Part shown: positions 8,592-17,556 of the stretch, piece after piece
Layout: the number at the start of each line of letters is the position of its first letter
Position numbering within the stretch: the stretch's first letter is position 1
Source: Rhodococcus sp. WMMA185
Lineage (GTDB): Bacteria > Actinomycetota > Actinomycetes > Mycobacteriales > Mycobacteriaceae
Assembly (NCBI RefSeq): GCF_001767395.1
Contig: NZ_CP017014.1
Coordinates: forward strand, 2,612,501-2,676,500
DNA: 64,000 nucleotides
Reading direction: 5' to 3'
The notes under the pieces: model-generated
Databases searched by the model: none
Told to the model about the DNA's origin: nothing
What the model saw: the letters and a program-made list of their open reading frames with translations, nothing else
Program-made: the position numbers and the translations under genes

Positions 8592-9296
8592 ATGGGTCAC
8601 TGGGGATTGAGCGGGCCGCAGTTCGTCGCACTCTGGGCCCGGACCGGCCAAGACCGCCTTCCGTACCCGTTCCGGGTGACCAGTGCACTTCGTACCGCTG
8701 ACGAGTACGAGGCCGAGCAGCGCCGCATACGCGCAGAGTTCTCCGGGCCCGAACACGATCTTCTGGAGGCAGCCCTGCTGGTACTCGCCGAACCCGACCT
8801 CCGCATCGAAATCTCGGGTTCGCTGGGCGCAGGCGTTCAGACCCCCATCCGCATGATCGGGGCCGCCGCCGGTGGGCACGCGATCGCGGCTGTGCAGCAT
8901 CCGGATGCCGAAGTGGTGATCCGGAGTTGCGAACCGTATGACCTCGGCAGACAACTGATCGCTCAGCTCCCCGACCCGGACCGCGGCTCTGCATCAGGAA
9001 TAGTGTTTGCTCGCCACGAGAGTCCCACCACAGGACACGCCCGGCTGGCCACCCGGATCCTGCGCAGACCGTCGACGAGCCAGGGCGTTGTCCGGGTGAT
9101 TCGCGGGACACGCCAGCGTCCACTTCCAGTGGGCGGTCTTGCGTGGCGTGACATCGAGGGCGACGGCCGCTACCTCGTGTGGGGCGATACCTCGGTGGCA
9201 GTGGAACCGGGCACGTCGTGGGATCTGCTGCACGCGGTCAACCGTTTGACCGGACCGATCGCGGCCGGACACCCCGTCGAACACGCGTCGGCCTGA
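8592..9296 (+). CDS. EspG family ESX secretion chaperone-like protein
   Basis: This 234-residue protein has the opening pattern of EspG proteins: GPQFVALWARTGQDRLPYPF, followed by alternating beta strands and the mid-region that forms the flat sheet used to hold PPE proteins. In mycobacteria, EspG binds the tip of PE-PPE substrates in the cytosol and delivers them to an ESX system. Here it follows the WXG/PPE-like gene by two bases. No ESX core genes (EccB, EccC, EccD, MycP) are in the window, so delivery must be to a system elsewhere. A role for this particular pair is inference from gene order. Confidence 0.75.
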   Translation: MGHWGLSGPQFVALWARTGQDRLPYPFRVTSALRTADEYEAEQRRIRAEFSGPEHDLLEAALLVLAEPDLRIEISGSLGAGVQTPIRMIGAAAGGHAIAAVQHPDAEVVIRSCEPYDLGRQLIAQLPDPDRGSASGIVFARHESPTTGHARLATRILRRPSTSQGVVRVIRGTRQRPLPVGGLAWRDIEGDGRYLVWGDTSVAVEPGTSWDLLHAVNRLTGPIAAGHPVEHASA

Positions 9297-9347
9297 GCCG
9301 CGCAGCCGGTGATCGCCGTTACCGTGTAGAGCGACAGAAGGTGAGTC

Positions 9348-10685
9348 GTGGCCGACCTGGACGGGGCAGACATGCAGAACTTCGACCTGGATTCGAGCGT
9401 GAACCGCGATTGGGCCGACTTCCAGCGGCGCCTCGCGGACTATCTGGCGACAATGCAGAACGAGGACCTTCTGGTGCTCGAATCGGGATTGGAAGAGCTC
9501 GACGAGTCGGAGGGACTCAAGCCGTGCGTCCAGTTTCTCGTGTGGGACGGTGACACCGTGCGCTGTGAGGTGCCGGCGAACCACCACCTCCACCCCACCC
9601 GCCGGCTATCCGAGGCCGAGCAGACCTACCTCACGGAACTCGGCTGGAACCGACCCACTTCCGGCCCCATCGAAGAATTCGACGATGGCTCTCCTGCGTT
9701 CTACGTCGACAAGAAGCTGTCATGGTCGGATCAACTCGCGGCGATGGCGGTCGCTGCGTTCCGTGACGTTTGGGGGGTGGCGCACCCATCGTTTCTGCGT
9801 ACCGACACCTCCGTCACCGATCCTGCTCCCTCGTTCGATCCGGTCGCGGTACGAGAGCCGCTCGCGGAGGACGTCGACCTTGCCTCGGCCTTCGTTCCGC
9901 GTGACGTCGAACATCTTCAGGAGCTGATCACCCACGCCCTCGTACCGCTACTCGGCATTCTTCCCGAACGCGACCCTGACGGAGACATTCCGATCCGGAT
10001 GCACAACACCATCCTGTTCGTCGGGCCGATCGCCGACTCCGTCGACGTCCAACTGTTCGCGCCGCTGGTACACAGCATCAGCGACCGCACACGGGCCGCC
10101 GAGGTCACCGCCGACCTCAACCGGACCTGGTCACGGATCAAGTTCGTCTTGGTCGACGACCGATTGTCGGCGTTTCTGGAAGTGTCGGGCAACCCGTTCG
10201 TTCCGCAGCATCTGACTGACAACTGCAGTCTGTTCTCCGATTTCCTCGAAAGCGTCGACGACGAGTTCTCGAAGCGATTCGGCGGGAAGCTGTCTTTCTA
10301 TCGCGACAACTCCTCTGACGAGGAAACCGCCGCCGACACCCGCGGTGCACCTGCAGAGCTGCCCGAGGAACTTCTCACGCTGTTTCACTTGGAACCTGGA
10401 TCGATAGTCGACATCGATCCGGCTACCGTTGCCGACGTCTGCGGTCACGATCGTGATCGGATCCTTTCGCTCCTCAACATCTGCACCGACTGGATTGCTC
10501 ACCTCGGCGACACCGATGACTCGACTACGGAGCACTGGAACCGAATCGTGCAAGTCCTGCGAGACGCCCTGCGTGCCGTCGTGTTGCCACCGACAACCTC
10601 CGCCCCCGAACCCAAGCCGCGGCACGAGCAGTTGGGAACGTTCGGCAATCCGGAGGACAGAACCCGGTTCGACGATCCTTCCTAG
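9348..10685 (+). CDS. YbjN/CesT-like peptide-binding chaperone (TY-Chap type), two-domain
   Basis: This 445-residue protein starts at a GTG after AGAAGG. Its first 120 residues (DWADFQRRLADYLATMQNED, then VQFLVWDGDTVRCEV) and the middle region (about 185-315, with HNTILFVGPIADSVDVQLFAPLVHSI and FVLVDDRLSAFLEVSGNPF) have the alternating strand/helix look of YbjN and type III chaperone-like proteins grouped as TY-Chap families. These bind extended peptides and are often found near actinobacterial secretion genes. It is 51 bases downstream of the EspG gene, so it probably serves the same cassette. The family assignment is from pattern recognition and is moderately certain. Its stop overlaps the convergent DUF1326 stop within the palindrome CTAG. 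Confidence 0.55.
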   Translation: MADLDGADMQNFDLDSSVNRDWADFQRRLADYLATMQNEDLLVLESGLEELDESEGLKPCVQFLVWDGDTVRCEVPANHHLHPTRRLSEAEQTYLTELGWNRPTSGPIEEFDDGSPAFYVDKKLSWSDQLAAMAVAAFRDVWGVAHPSFLRTDTSVTDPAPSFDPVAVREPLAEDVDLASAFVPRDVEHLQELITHALVPLLGILPERDPDGDIPIRMHNTILFVGPIADSVDVQLFAPLVHSISDRTRAAEVTADLNRTWSRIKFVLVDDRLSAFLEVSGNPFVPQHLTDNCSLFSDFLESVDDEFSKRFGGKLSFYRDNSSDEETAADTRGAPAELPEELLTLFHLEPGSIVDIDPATVADVCGHDRDRILSLLNICTDWIAHLGDTDDSTTEHWNRIVQVLRDALRAVVLPPTTSAPEPKPRHEQLGTFGNPEDRTRFDDPS

Positions 10686-11311
10686 TTGGACCACTCGAAC
10701 TCGAAGGCGATGCAGTTGGTGTCGGCGTATCCGTAGTGGAGTCCCTCGACCTCGACCTCGACCTCGAACGATCCGACCCCACACTCTCCCTTCGTCAATA
10801 TGGGCCCTTCGGGCAACACGATCTGCACCTGGTGGTCCTCCCCTGTCACCGGATCCTTCAAGGAATCGCCAGTCGCTCGACCAAATCCTTCGGCTGTCAT
10901 CGTTGCCTTCACGCCGACGCCCTCGAAACTGATCGGTGCCCTTGCCCGGCCGATGACCTCATAAGTCCCGGCAAGAAAGCTCCACGGGTCACCGCCGAGT
11001 GCGCCGGTGATGATCTGATGCAGGGTATCGACCTGCTCCTCGGTGGCGTCGGGGTCGACAATCAACACCGTCTTGCCACCCCCTTCATGGATAGCGCGCG
11101 GGTAATCGAGAACGACGACGCTCTTCACCCCGGTGAGGTCGACGGCTCCGCACGAACCCTGCCGTATGTCCAAGCAGAGCAAGTTCTGGCAGCTGCCATC
11201 TGCTGAGCTTGGGAACCCCGAGAAATAGCATGTACAACCTGGCGCGCAGTTGCAGAACTCATAAGCGTGACCCTTCAGGACCCACCTGGTGCGTTGTTCG
11301 GTTGCCGTCAT
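10682..11311 (-). CDS. DUF1326 domain protein
   Basis: This 209-residue cytoplasmic protein carries the DUF1326 signature: CNCAPGCTCYFSGFP at residues 20-34, then CQNLLCLDI and GSCGAVDL. Seven cysteines fall in the first 55 residues (C20, C22, C26, C28, C41, C46, C54), which would suit metal or cluster binding, but no function has been established for the family. The remainder is beta-rich. The ATG at 11311 follows AGAGAGG. It lies 15 bases after the DUF2182 gene, and the two families are commonly found together, so they likely act as one unit. Confidence 0.85.
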   Translation of the reverse strand: MTATEQRTRWVLKGHAYEFCNCAPGCTCYFSGFPSSADGSCQNLLCLDIRQGSCGAVDLTGVKSVVVLDYPRAIHEGGGKTVLIVDPDATEEQVDTLHQIITGALGGDPWSFLAGTYEVIGRARAPISFEGVGVKATMTAEGFGRATGDSLKDPVTGEDHQVQIVLPEGPILTKGECGVGSFEVEVEVEGLHYGYADTNCIAFEFEWSN

Positions 11312-11326
11312 GATCGAGCCTCTCTT

Positions 11327-12088
11327 TCACACAATGTTCCCGATAAGAGCCGGCTGGAGTAGCAAAGCAGCACCGAGGATCAACAGCCCAGCCGCAGCCA
11401 CCCTGGTCAGCACCTCTCCGAACGGGGCCGTCTTTTCGAGCAGAATCAGAACTGCCAGTGCAATCATCCACCCCAACGACATGGTGCCCAAGGCAACGAG
11501 CAGGACCATCAGCATCCAGCAGCAACCAAGGCAATAGACCCCGTGCCGGCCGCCGGCCAGCGCTGCCCCGGCAGGCCGGTCGAGGTGCCGGCCATGGTGG
11601 AGGAAGAAGGACAGCGGCGAACGACAACGTTTCAAGCACAACGACTTCAGCGGCGTCAACTGATAAACCGCAGCCCCGATGGCCACGGCACCGGCGAACC
11701 GTGCCGCCCCCGGACTTGCCTGCGCCAAAGGCCCGCTCAGGCGCCGCCAGAGGAGGTATGCCGGTACCCCTACCGCACTCCACACCACCAGGTAGCCGCC
11801 AACGAACACTGCCACCGGTGCTGCGGCGCCACGAGCGGCAGCCAGCGCATACAGCCGAACCACTGGCAGGATCGCCGGCAACATCATCGCCGCCATCATG
11901 GCTATCCACGCGACGAGGAAAGCTGCGAACGACATCGTCGCCATGGCGGAGGATTCCATGTGCCCCGCACCGACGACTGTCCACCACCACCCGAGCGCAG
12001 CGACGACCAGCAGAGAGTAAGACAGCGACACACCCAACGGCCACCGCTCCACATCTCTGACCGTGCCGGACGTATCCCGCTGGGCCAT
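11327..12088 (-). CDS. DUF2182 predicted metal-binding integral membrane protein
   Basis: This 253-residue protein has several transmembrane helices and the family core WIAMMAAMMLPAILPVVRLYA. Later motifs are LKSLCLKRCRSP (Cys near 151 and 155), a His-rich loop FFLHHGRHLD and YCLGCCWMLMVL, all conserved features of the family annotated as a predicted metal-binding membrane protein. The ATG at 12088 (after GAGG) gives a short cytosolic N terminus; a longer frame opens at 12145. It is the first gene of the pair with DUF1326. No substrate is known; handling of a soft metal or thiol chemistry is only a suggestion based on the cysteines. Confidence 0.82.
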   Translation of the reverse strand: MAQRDTSGTVRDVERWPLGVSLSYSLLVVAALGWWWTVVGAGHMESSAMATMSFAAFLVAWIAMMAAMMLPAILPVVRLYALAAARGAAAPVAVFVGGYLVVWSAVGVPAYLLWRRLSGPLAQASPGAARFAGAVAIGAAVYQLTPLKSLCLKRCRSPLSFFLHHGRHLDRPAGAALAGGRHGVYCLGCCWMLMVLLVALGTMSLGWMIALAVLILLEKTAPFGEVLTRVAAAGLLILGAALLLQPALIGNIV

Positions 12089-12231
12089 GCCCTCAGTGTC
12101 CCCGTGTAGGTCATGCCATGCCAGCAGAGGGGAGATTCGCGACACACCGGACGGGATCTCAGAACCCGGTGTCCTGGGACGAACTCGGTGCTCGTGACCG
12201 AAGGCCTACGCCTACCGGCAGTTCGGTTCGT

Positions 12232-13326
12232 CTACCTCGCGGCGGCGAGGCGGGCCTCGGCGAGGACGTCTGCTGCGGCCCCGGCGAGGACGCCCTCACG
12301 CTGTGCGACATCGAGGATCCGCACGACAGTGGCGAAGATCTTCTCCACCTGTGCACGAACCTCTTCGGCGGACGTTCCGAGCCTCTCGCCGGCGACCTGA
12401 ATGAGCCCGCCACCGTTGGCGACATAGTCCGGAACCCACACGATCCCCCTGTCCCCGATAGCGCGTTCGACCGCGGTGTCCGCGAGCTGGTTGTTGGCTG
12501 CTCCGCAGATCACGTCGGCGGCGATCACTGAAACAGATTCGCCGGTGAGAGTGGCACCCAGCGCGCAGGGGGCGTAAACGTCGAGCACACGGTCGATGAC
12601 GCTCGGCGCGATCGTGACCTCAGGGAAGTCACGGGCCACCCGGTCGAGGGCGTCGGAGTTGACGTCGGTCGCGATCACCGACGCGCCGTCTGCGAGCAGA
12701 AGCTTGATCAGCTGGTAGCCGACCTTGCCTGTGCCCTCGACACCGACCGACCGTCCGGCCAGGCTCGGGCTTCCCCACTTGGCCTGGGCGGCAGCCTTCA
12801 TGCCCTGGAACACACCGAGAGCAGTCATCGGCGCACTGTCACCGGAACCGCCTGCCGCAGTGTTGCGTCCGACGACGTAGTCGGTCGCGCGGCCCATGAT
12901 GTCGAGGTCGTCGGAGTTGGTGCCCACGTCACCGGCGGTGATGTACCGGCCTCCGAGGGTCTGCACGAAACGCGCGTACGACTCGAGCAGCGCCTCCGAT
13001 TTTCCGGTGGCCGGGTCGCCGATGATGACGGCCTTTCCACCGCCGAGGTCGACTCCGGCGATCGCCGATTTGTAGGTCATACCGCGCGACAGCCGTAGTA
13101 CGTCTTTCAGTGCGGCGGCCTCGTCGGCGTATGGGTAGAAGCGGGTGCCGCCGAGGGCCGGTCCGAGCGTCGTGTCGTGAATAGCGACGATCGCTTCGAG
13201 GCCGGTAGCCCGGTCCTGGAAGAAGGTCACCTGCTCGTGCGCGGAGCCGGCCGGGAAATCGGCGCGTCCGAACACCCCGACGTTCCGATGTGCTGTGGTG
13301 GCGCGCCGTTCCAGGGTGAGAGTCAT
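12232..13326 (-). CDS. Valine/leucine-type amino acid dehydrogenase
   Basis: This 364-residue enzyme of the Glu/Leu/Phe/Val dehydrogenase family would deaminate a branched or aromatic amino acid to the 2-oxo acid with NAD. The catalytic block is TLGPALGGTRFYPYADEAAA then GVDLGGGKAVI with Lys98, and the dinucleotide site is GVEGTGKVGYQL (about residues 195-206). The sequence looks closer to actinobacterial valine/leucine dehydrogenases than to rhodococcal phenylalanine dehydrogenase. It starts six bases after the indolepyruvate oxidoreductase stop, so both are probably one transcript: amino acid to 2-oxo acid to acyl-CoA. Confidence 0.9.
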   Translation of the reverse strand: MTLTLERRATTAHRNVGVFGRADFPAGSAHEQVTFFQDRATGLEAIVAIHDTTLGPALGGTRFYPYADEAAALKDVLRLSRGMTYKSAIAGVDLGGGKAVIIGDPATGKSEALLESYARFVQTLGGRYITAGDVGTNSDDLDIMGRATDYVVGRNTAAGGSGDSAPMTALGVFQGMKAAAQAKWGSPSLAGRSVGVEGTGKVGYQLIKLLLADGASVIATDVNSDALDRVARDFPEVTIAPSVIDRVLDVYAPCALGATLTGESVSVIAADVICGAANNQLADTAVERAIGDRGIVWVPDYVANGGGLIQVAGERLGTSAEEVRAQVEKIFATVVRILDVAQREGVLAGAAADVLAEARLAAAR

Positions 13327-13332
13327 CTGTTT

Positions 13333-16300
13333 TCAGGACCTTTCGGGATCTGCGATGTATGCGATGGTGGAGACGTCCACGCCGAGTTCGGTGAGACGCC
13401 GAAGGTAGACGGACACGTTGCGCAACTTCACGTCCTCGAATCCCCGCACCAGTTCGGGTGTCGCCGCGATCAGCGTGGCGGTCTCGTAGGTGCCGGCGGA
13501 GAGGTTATCGATCAGCCCCACCACCGTGCTCTCGTAGTGTGCGAGCAACTGCCGCTCGAGCCGACGAACTTTGGCGTAGCCGAACGGATCGAATGCTGTG
13601 CCGCGCAGGAATTTCGCCTTGGCGAGGGCCCGGAGTACGACATGGGAGCGGGGACCGAATCCGATCTTGCTGTTGCGCCCCAGGGCCTTCAGCACCGGAG
13701 GGTGCAGTTTGTAGGTGAGCTTGCCCGCACCCGGCACCTGTGCGGTGGCCGCCTCGAGGAAGGCGGGGTCGGTCAGCATCCGGGCGACCTCGTATTCGTC
13801 CTTGTAGGCGGTGAGCTTGTGCAGGCCCTGCGCGACGGCCTCGCTGAATTCGGTGCGGGCGCCGACACTGCGCTCAGCATCCCAGGCTTGCTGCACGAGT
13901 GCGAGGTAGCGGGCCGCGACACGGTCGCCCCCGAACGCGACCAGGTTGGCGGCACGGCGCCGCGCCAGTTCGGCAGTGGCGCCGCCTAGGGTTGACCGGG
14001 CGAACAGATGGGTCGGGACAACGGTGTCGCTGCGCTGCGGCGCGGCAGTCGATCCGGTGGCCGCGAGGAACGCCGCGCGGTCGCCGACAGCGACACGACC
14101 CCACCTGAAGGCCGCCTTGTTGGATTCCACCGCCACCCCGTTGATCTCGAGGGCTTCCTCGATGAACCGGGCGGGAACGGGAATCCCACCGGCCTGGTAT
14201 GCCGCACCGACCAACAAGAAGTTCGCGGCCGCGGTGCTGCCGAACAGTGCAGTAGCGGCAGCGAATCCGTCGATCACAGTCAGCTCGCGGGCCGACACAT
14301 CGAGACGCTCGAGCAGGCTTGTCTCGTCGGGGTGGTGAACGGATGGGTCATACACCATGTCACCGGTAGGTGTCCGACTCGTTGACGCGACGGTAATCGT
14401 CCGGTCGGAACTTCCGAACCCGGCGTACTTGGCGTCGGCCGCGGTCAGCAGGTCGAACGCGAGGACACAATCGGCGGTGGCCGGGCTGATCCTGTTGGAC
14501 GGCGCAGCACTGACCGATCGTGCCCCCTTGTCACTGAGCCGAAGGTGTGACGTGACCGGTCCGGCCTTCTGACTCAGACCGGTTTGGTCGAGTCCCTCGA
14601 CATGCAGTCCGGCTCGCAGTGCCGCCATACCCATTACCTGGTTGACGGTGACGATGCCGGTTCCGCCGACACCGGCCATGAACAGGTTGTGCGTTCCGGT
14701 CCACACCGGCAACACCGGGTCACCGACCTCCGGCGGAGTGGGCACCTCCCTCCGCGTCTGCGGCGCGCCTTCCTCCGGCAACTCGACCGTCACGAACGAC
14801 GGGCAGTCGCCGTCTAGGCAGGAGTAGTCGGTGTTGCACGTGGTCTGATCGATCTTGGTCTTGCGTCCGAACTCGGTGTCGACAGGCTGCACCGACAGGC
14901 AGTTCGACTTCACCCCGCAATCACCACAGCCTTCGCAGACGGCCTCGTTGATGAGTACTCGGGTCCGTCGAACGGGTAGCTTTCCGCGCTTGCGCTTGCG
15001 GCGGGCCTCGGCGGCGCACTGTTGATCGAAGATCAGCACGGTGACGCCCTCGATGTCGCGGAGGACGCGCTGGGCCTCGTCGAGGCGGCTGCGGTCCCAC
15101 AGCACCGTGCCCTCGGCGAAGTGGGCTCCCTTGTGCCGCTCCGGTTCCTCGGCGCAGACGATGATCTTCTTGACACCCTCGGATGCGAGCTTGTGGGTCA
15201 GTTGGGGGACGGTCAGCCCGGCCTCCGCATCTTGAGCACCGGTCATCGCGACCGCAGAGTTGTAGAGCACCTTGTAGGTGATATTGACCCCCGCCGCAAC
15301 ACAAGCCTGGACGGCGAGCTGGCCGGAGTGGAAGTACGTTCCGTCGCCGACATTTTGGAAGAGATGCTTGACGTCGGTGAACGGAGCCTGCCCGATCCAC
15401 TGTGCCCCCTCGCCGCCCATTTGAGTGAGCATCGTGACGGCGCTGTCGGTTCTGCCCGACATCGTGACCAGCGTGTGGCAGCCGATTCCGCCGCCGGCGA
15501 TCGATCCCTCGGGCACCGCAGTAGACCGGTTGTGCGGGCAACCGGAGCAGAAGTAGGGAGTACGCGACGCCCCGAGGACGGTCAGCTCGAGACGTGGCGG
15601 CGGCGGAGGAGTCAGCGCAACCTTGCCCCGGAGTACGCGGCGCAACGGTCCGGTCAGTCGGGCGGCGGTCAGTTCGCCATCGACAGGAATCAGGGTCTTG
15701 CCCTCGAGATCCTTCTTTCCCGACACGGCGGGAGCGTTCGCACGACCGTAGAGGATGTCCTTGAGTTGCGATTCGACGAACGGCATCTTCTCCTCGACGA
15801 CAAGGACCTGCTCGACACCCGCGGCAAGCTCGTCGACCTTGCCCGCCCCGAGCGGATAGGGCATGCCGACCCGGAGGATGCGGATGCCTGCGTCCTCGAG
15901 TTCCGAGTCGCCGAGACCGAGGTCGAGCAGGGCCTGCCGAAGCGAGTCGTAGGCAGTGCCGACGGCGGCGATGCCCAGCCAGGCCGTGGGCGGGTTCAGT
16001 TCGAGTCGATCGACGTCGTTGGCGGCGCCGAACGCCTCCACCATCTTCCAGCGCGGACCGTACAGGTCGGCCTCCGCATAGATGCTGTCGGGCGGGGACG
16101 CGAGCACGCGCTGCCGGTACGACCAGGGTTTGCCGTTCCACTCGATCTCAGGCTCGGCGATGTGGAGATCGGCGAAGTTGCGGCTGAGCGTCCAGAGTCC
16201 GTCGGCCACGTCGGCGACAATCTTCATCCCCACCCAGCACCCCGAGATCCGTGACAGCGCAACACCGTAAAGGCCGTAGGTGATGACCTCCTCGGCGTTG

Positions 16301-16845
16301 CGCGGGAAGAAGACCGGCATGCCCATTGCGGCCATGGACCGCTCGCTGGCACAAGGAATCGTGGAGGACTTGGCATTGGGATCGTCACCGACGAAGACGA
16401 GAACACCGCCGCGTGGGTTGGCGCCGTACATGGCGGCATGCCGGAGGGAGTCGCTGGCGCGGTCGAAGCCGGGGCCCTTCCCGTACCAGACGCCGACAAC
16501 GCCGTCGTGGGTGCGCTCGCCGGCCGGAAGGTCGACCTGGCTGCCCCAGACGGAGGTCGCGGCCAGTTCCTCGTTCATACCGGGCACGAACTTCACTTCG
16601 TGGTCGGTGCGCAGGGCCGGGATGGCCGCGATGGTGCGGTCGAGGCCGCCGAGGGGGCTGCCCTGGTAGCCGGAGACGAAGGTCCCGACGCGTAGTCCCG
16701 CCCGCCGGTCGCGCTCATGCTGTTCGACCAGTTGGCGGGCTATTGCTTGGACACCGGTCATCAGCACCGGACCCGAATCGACCCGGTAGCGGTCGGCGAG
16801 ATCTGAGGATGCTGCGCTGGGGCGAGCCTCGTCCAACTGTGTCAT
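13333..16845 (-). CDS. Indolepyruvate:ferredoxin oxidoreductase family protein (fused alpha/beta/gamma)
   Basis: This protein of 1170 residues is a single-chain 2-oxoacid:ferredoxin oxidoreductase that would convert aryl or branched 2-oxo acids to acyl-CoA and CO2. In order it shows an N-terminal pyrimidine-binding domain (YQGSPLGGLDR), a TPP domain with CSGCPHNRS near residue 433 and GDGTYFHSGQLAV near 500, then a ferredoxin-like segment with CEGCGDCGVKSNC near 637-649 and further Cys in CNTDYSCLDGDC. The C-terminal gamma-type domain starts at GVGGTGIVTVNQ. The ATG at 16845 (after CGGGG) is chosen; an upstream ATG at 16905 is possible. The Lrp-type gene is divergent and probably regulates it. 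Confidence 0.93.
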   Translation of the reverse strand: MTQLDEARPSAASSDLADRYRVDSGPVLMTGVQAIARQLVEQHERDRRAGLRVGTFVSGYQGSPLGGLDRTIAAIPALRTDHEVKFVPGMNEELAATSVWGSQVDLPAGERTHDGVVGVWYGKGPGFDRASDSLRHAAMYGANPRGGVLVFVGDDPNAKSSTIPCASERSMAAMGMPVFFPRNAEEVITYGLYGVALSRISGCWVGMKIVADVADGLWTLSRNFADLHIAEPEIEWNGKPWSYRQRVLASPPDSIYAEADLYGPRWKMVEAFGAANDVDRLELNPPTAWLGIAAVGTAYDSLRQALLDLGLGDSELEDAGIRILRVGMPYPLGAGKVDELAAGVEQVLVVEEKMPFVESQLKDILYGRANAPAVSGKKDLEGKTLIPVDGELTAARLTGPLRRVLRGKVALTPPPPPRLELTVLGASRTPYFCSGCPHNRSTAVPEGSIAGGGIGCHTLVTMSGRTDSAVTMLTQMGGEGAQWIGQAPFTDVKHLFQNVGDGTYFHSGQLAVQACVAAGVNITYKVLYNSAVAMTGAQDAEAGLTVPQLTHKLASEGVKKIIVCAEEPERHKGAHFAEGTVLWDRSRLDEAQRVLRDIEGVTVLIFDQQCAAEARRKRKRGKLPVRRTRVLINEAVCEGCGDCGVKSNCLSVQPVDTEFGRKTKIDQTTCNTDYSCLDGDCPSFVTVELPEEGAPQTRREVPTPPEVGDPVLPVWTGTHNLFMAGVGGTGIVTVNQVMGMAALRAGLHVEGLDQTGLSQKAGPVTSHLRLSDKGARSVSAAPSNRISPATADCVLAFDLLTAADAKYAGFGSSDRTITVASTSRTPTGDMVYDPSVHHPDETSLLERLDVSARELTVIDGFAAATALFGSTAAANFLLVGAAYQAGGIPVPARFIEEALEINGVAVESNKAAFRWGRVAVGDRAAFLAATGSTAAPQRSDTVVPTHLFARSTLGGATAELARRRAANLVAFGGDRVAARYLALVQQAWDAERSVGARTEFSEAVAQGLHKLTAYKDEYEVARMLTDPAFLEAATAQVPGAGKLTYKLHPPVLKALGRNSKIGFGPRSHVVLRALAKAKFLRGTAFDPFGYAKVRRLERQLLAHYESTVVGLIDNLSAGTYETATLIAATPELVRGFEDVKLRNVSVYLRRLTELGVDVSTIAYIADPERS

Positions 16846-16897
16846 TGCGATCCCCGATCCGTCGCGAGTAATCAAATAGTGAGCTTGATCATGTATC

Positions 16898-16964
16898 TTG
16901 TTCAAAATTTGTCAACGCGATCCTGAACAACTGATCAGATCGCGCAGTACGTGACGGCCGTCAC
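16898..16964. promoter_or_regulatory. Candidate Lrp operators between the oxidoreductase operon and lrp
   Basis: The short divergent region holds an AT-rich imperfect dyad TTGTTCAAAATTTGTCAA (16898-16915) and a perfect 14-base palindrome GTGACGGCCGTCAC (16951-16964). The latter sits just upstream of the ribosome site of the lrp-type gene. Lrp proteins bind AT-rich imperfect dyads, so the first is the better candidate site; the second may bind another factor. Confidence 0.4.
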
Positions 16965-16982
16965 TTCCCGGAGGTGCCCAAA

Positions 16983-17525
16983 GTGCTCAGCATCGACAAG
17001 CTCGACGTACAGCTACTCGGACTGCTCGGCAACGACTCCCGGATGAGCGTCGCCGAACTCGCGAATTCGCTAGGCGTCGCACGCAACACGGTCCAGTCAC
17101 GGATGAAACGAATGGAGAGCAACGGCTTGCTCACCGGCTTCCGCCCGAATCTGGACCTCGCCAAGGTCGGCATCCCCATCCAGGCGTTCGTCGGACTCGA
17201 ACTCGAACAGGGCAAGCTGACCGCCGTCAGCAACCGCCTCGTCGACCTGCCCGAGGTCATCGAGATCCACGCGACCACCGGCCGCGAGGATCTACTGGTG
17301 CGAGTGGCCACGTCCACGCACGCGGAACTGCAGAAGCTACTCGAGAAGATCGCGAACTTACCCGGAATCTCCCATTCGACCACGACAATCGCGCTCACCA
17401 GCCCACTGTCGTATCGGATTCAGCCCCTGCTCGAGCAACTCACCGACGACTCCGGTTGGGGCAGATCCACAGCCCTGCCCATTCCCAGCGCGCGCAACGG
17501 TGCAGATGCCCCACAACGGGTGTGA
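16983..17525 (+). CDS. Lrp/AsnC family transcriptional regulator
   Basis: This 180-residue regulator has an N-terminal winged HTH (LDVQLLGLLGNDSRMSVAELANSLGVARNTVQSRMKRME) and a C-terminal RAM effector domain beginning near KVGIPIQAFVGLE and including VIEIHATTGREDLLVRV. GTG at 16983 is preferred because GGAGG (16970-16974) is eight bases upstream; the GTG at 16974 overlaps that site. It is divergent from the amino-acid dehydrogenase/oxidoreductase operon and likely controls it in response to an amino acid. Confidence 0.92.
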   Translation: MLSIDKLDVQLLGLLGNDSRMSVAELANSLGVARNTVQSRMKRMESNGLLTGFRPNLDLAKVGIPIQAFVGLELEQGKLTAVSNRLVDLPEVIEIHATTGREDLLVRVATSTHAELQKLLEKIANLPGISHSTTTIALTSPLSYRIQPLLEQLTDDSGWGRSTALPIPSARNGADAPQRV

Positions 17526-17556
17526 CATCGTGCCGGAGCGTCGATGACCGTCGGCG

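Noticed and set aside
14921-16141. 406-codon minus-strand frame within the indolepyruvate oxidoreductase gene
   Set aside because: It is a shifted frame of the real gene with Arg/Pro-rich translation.
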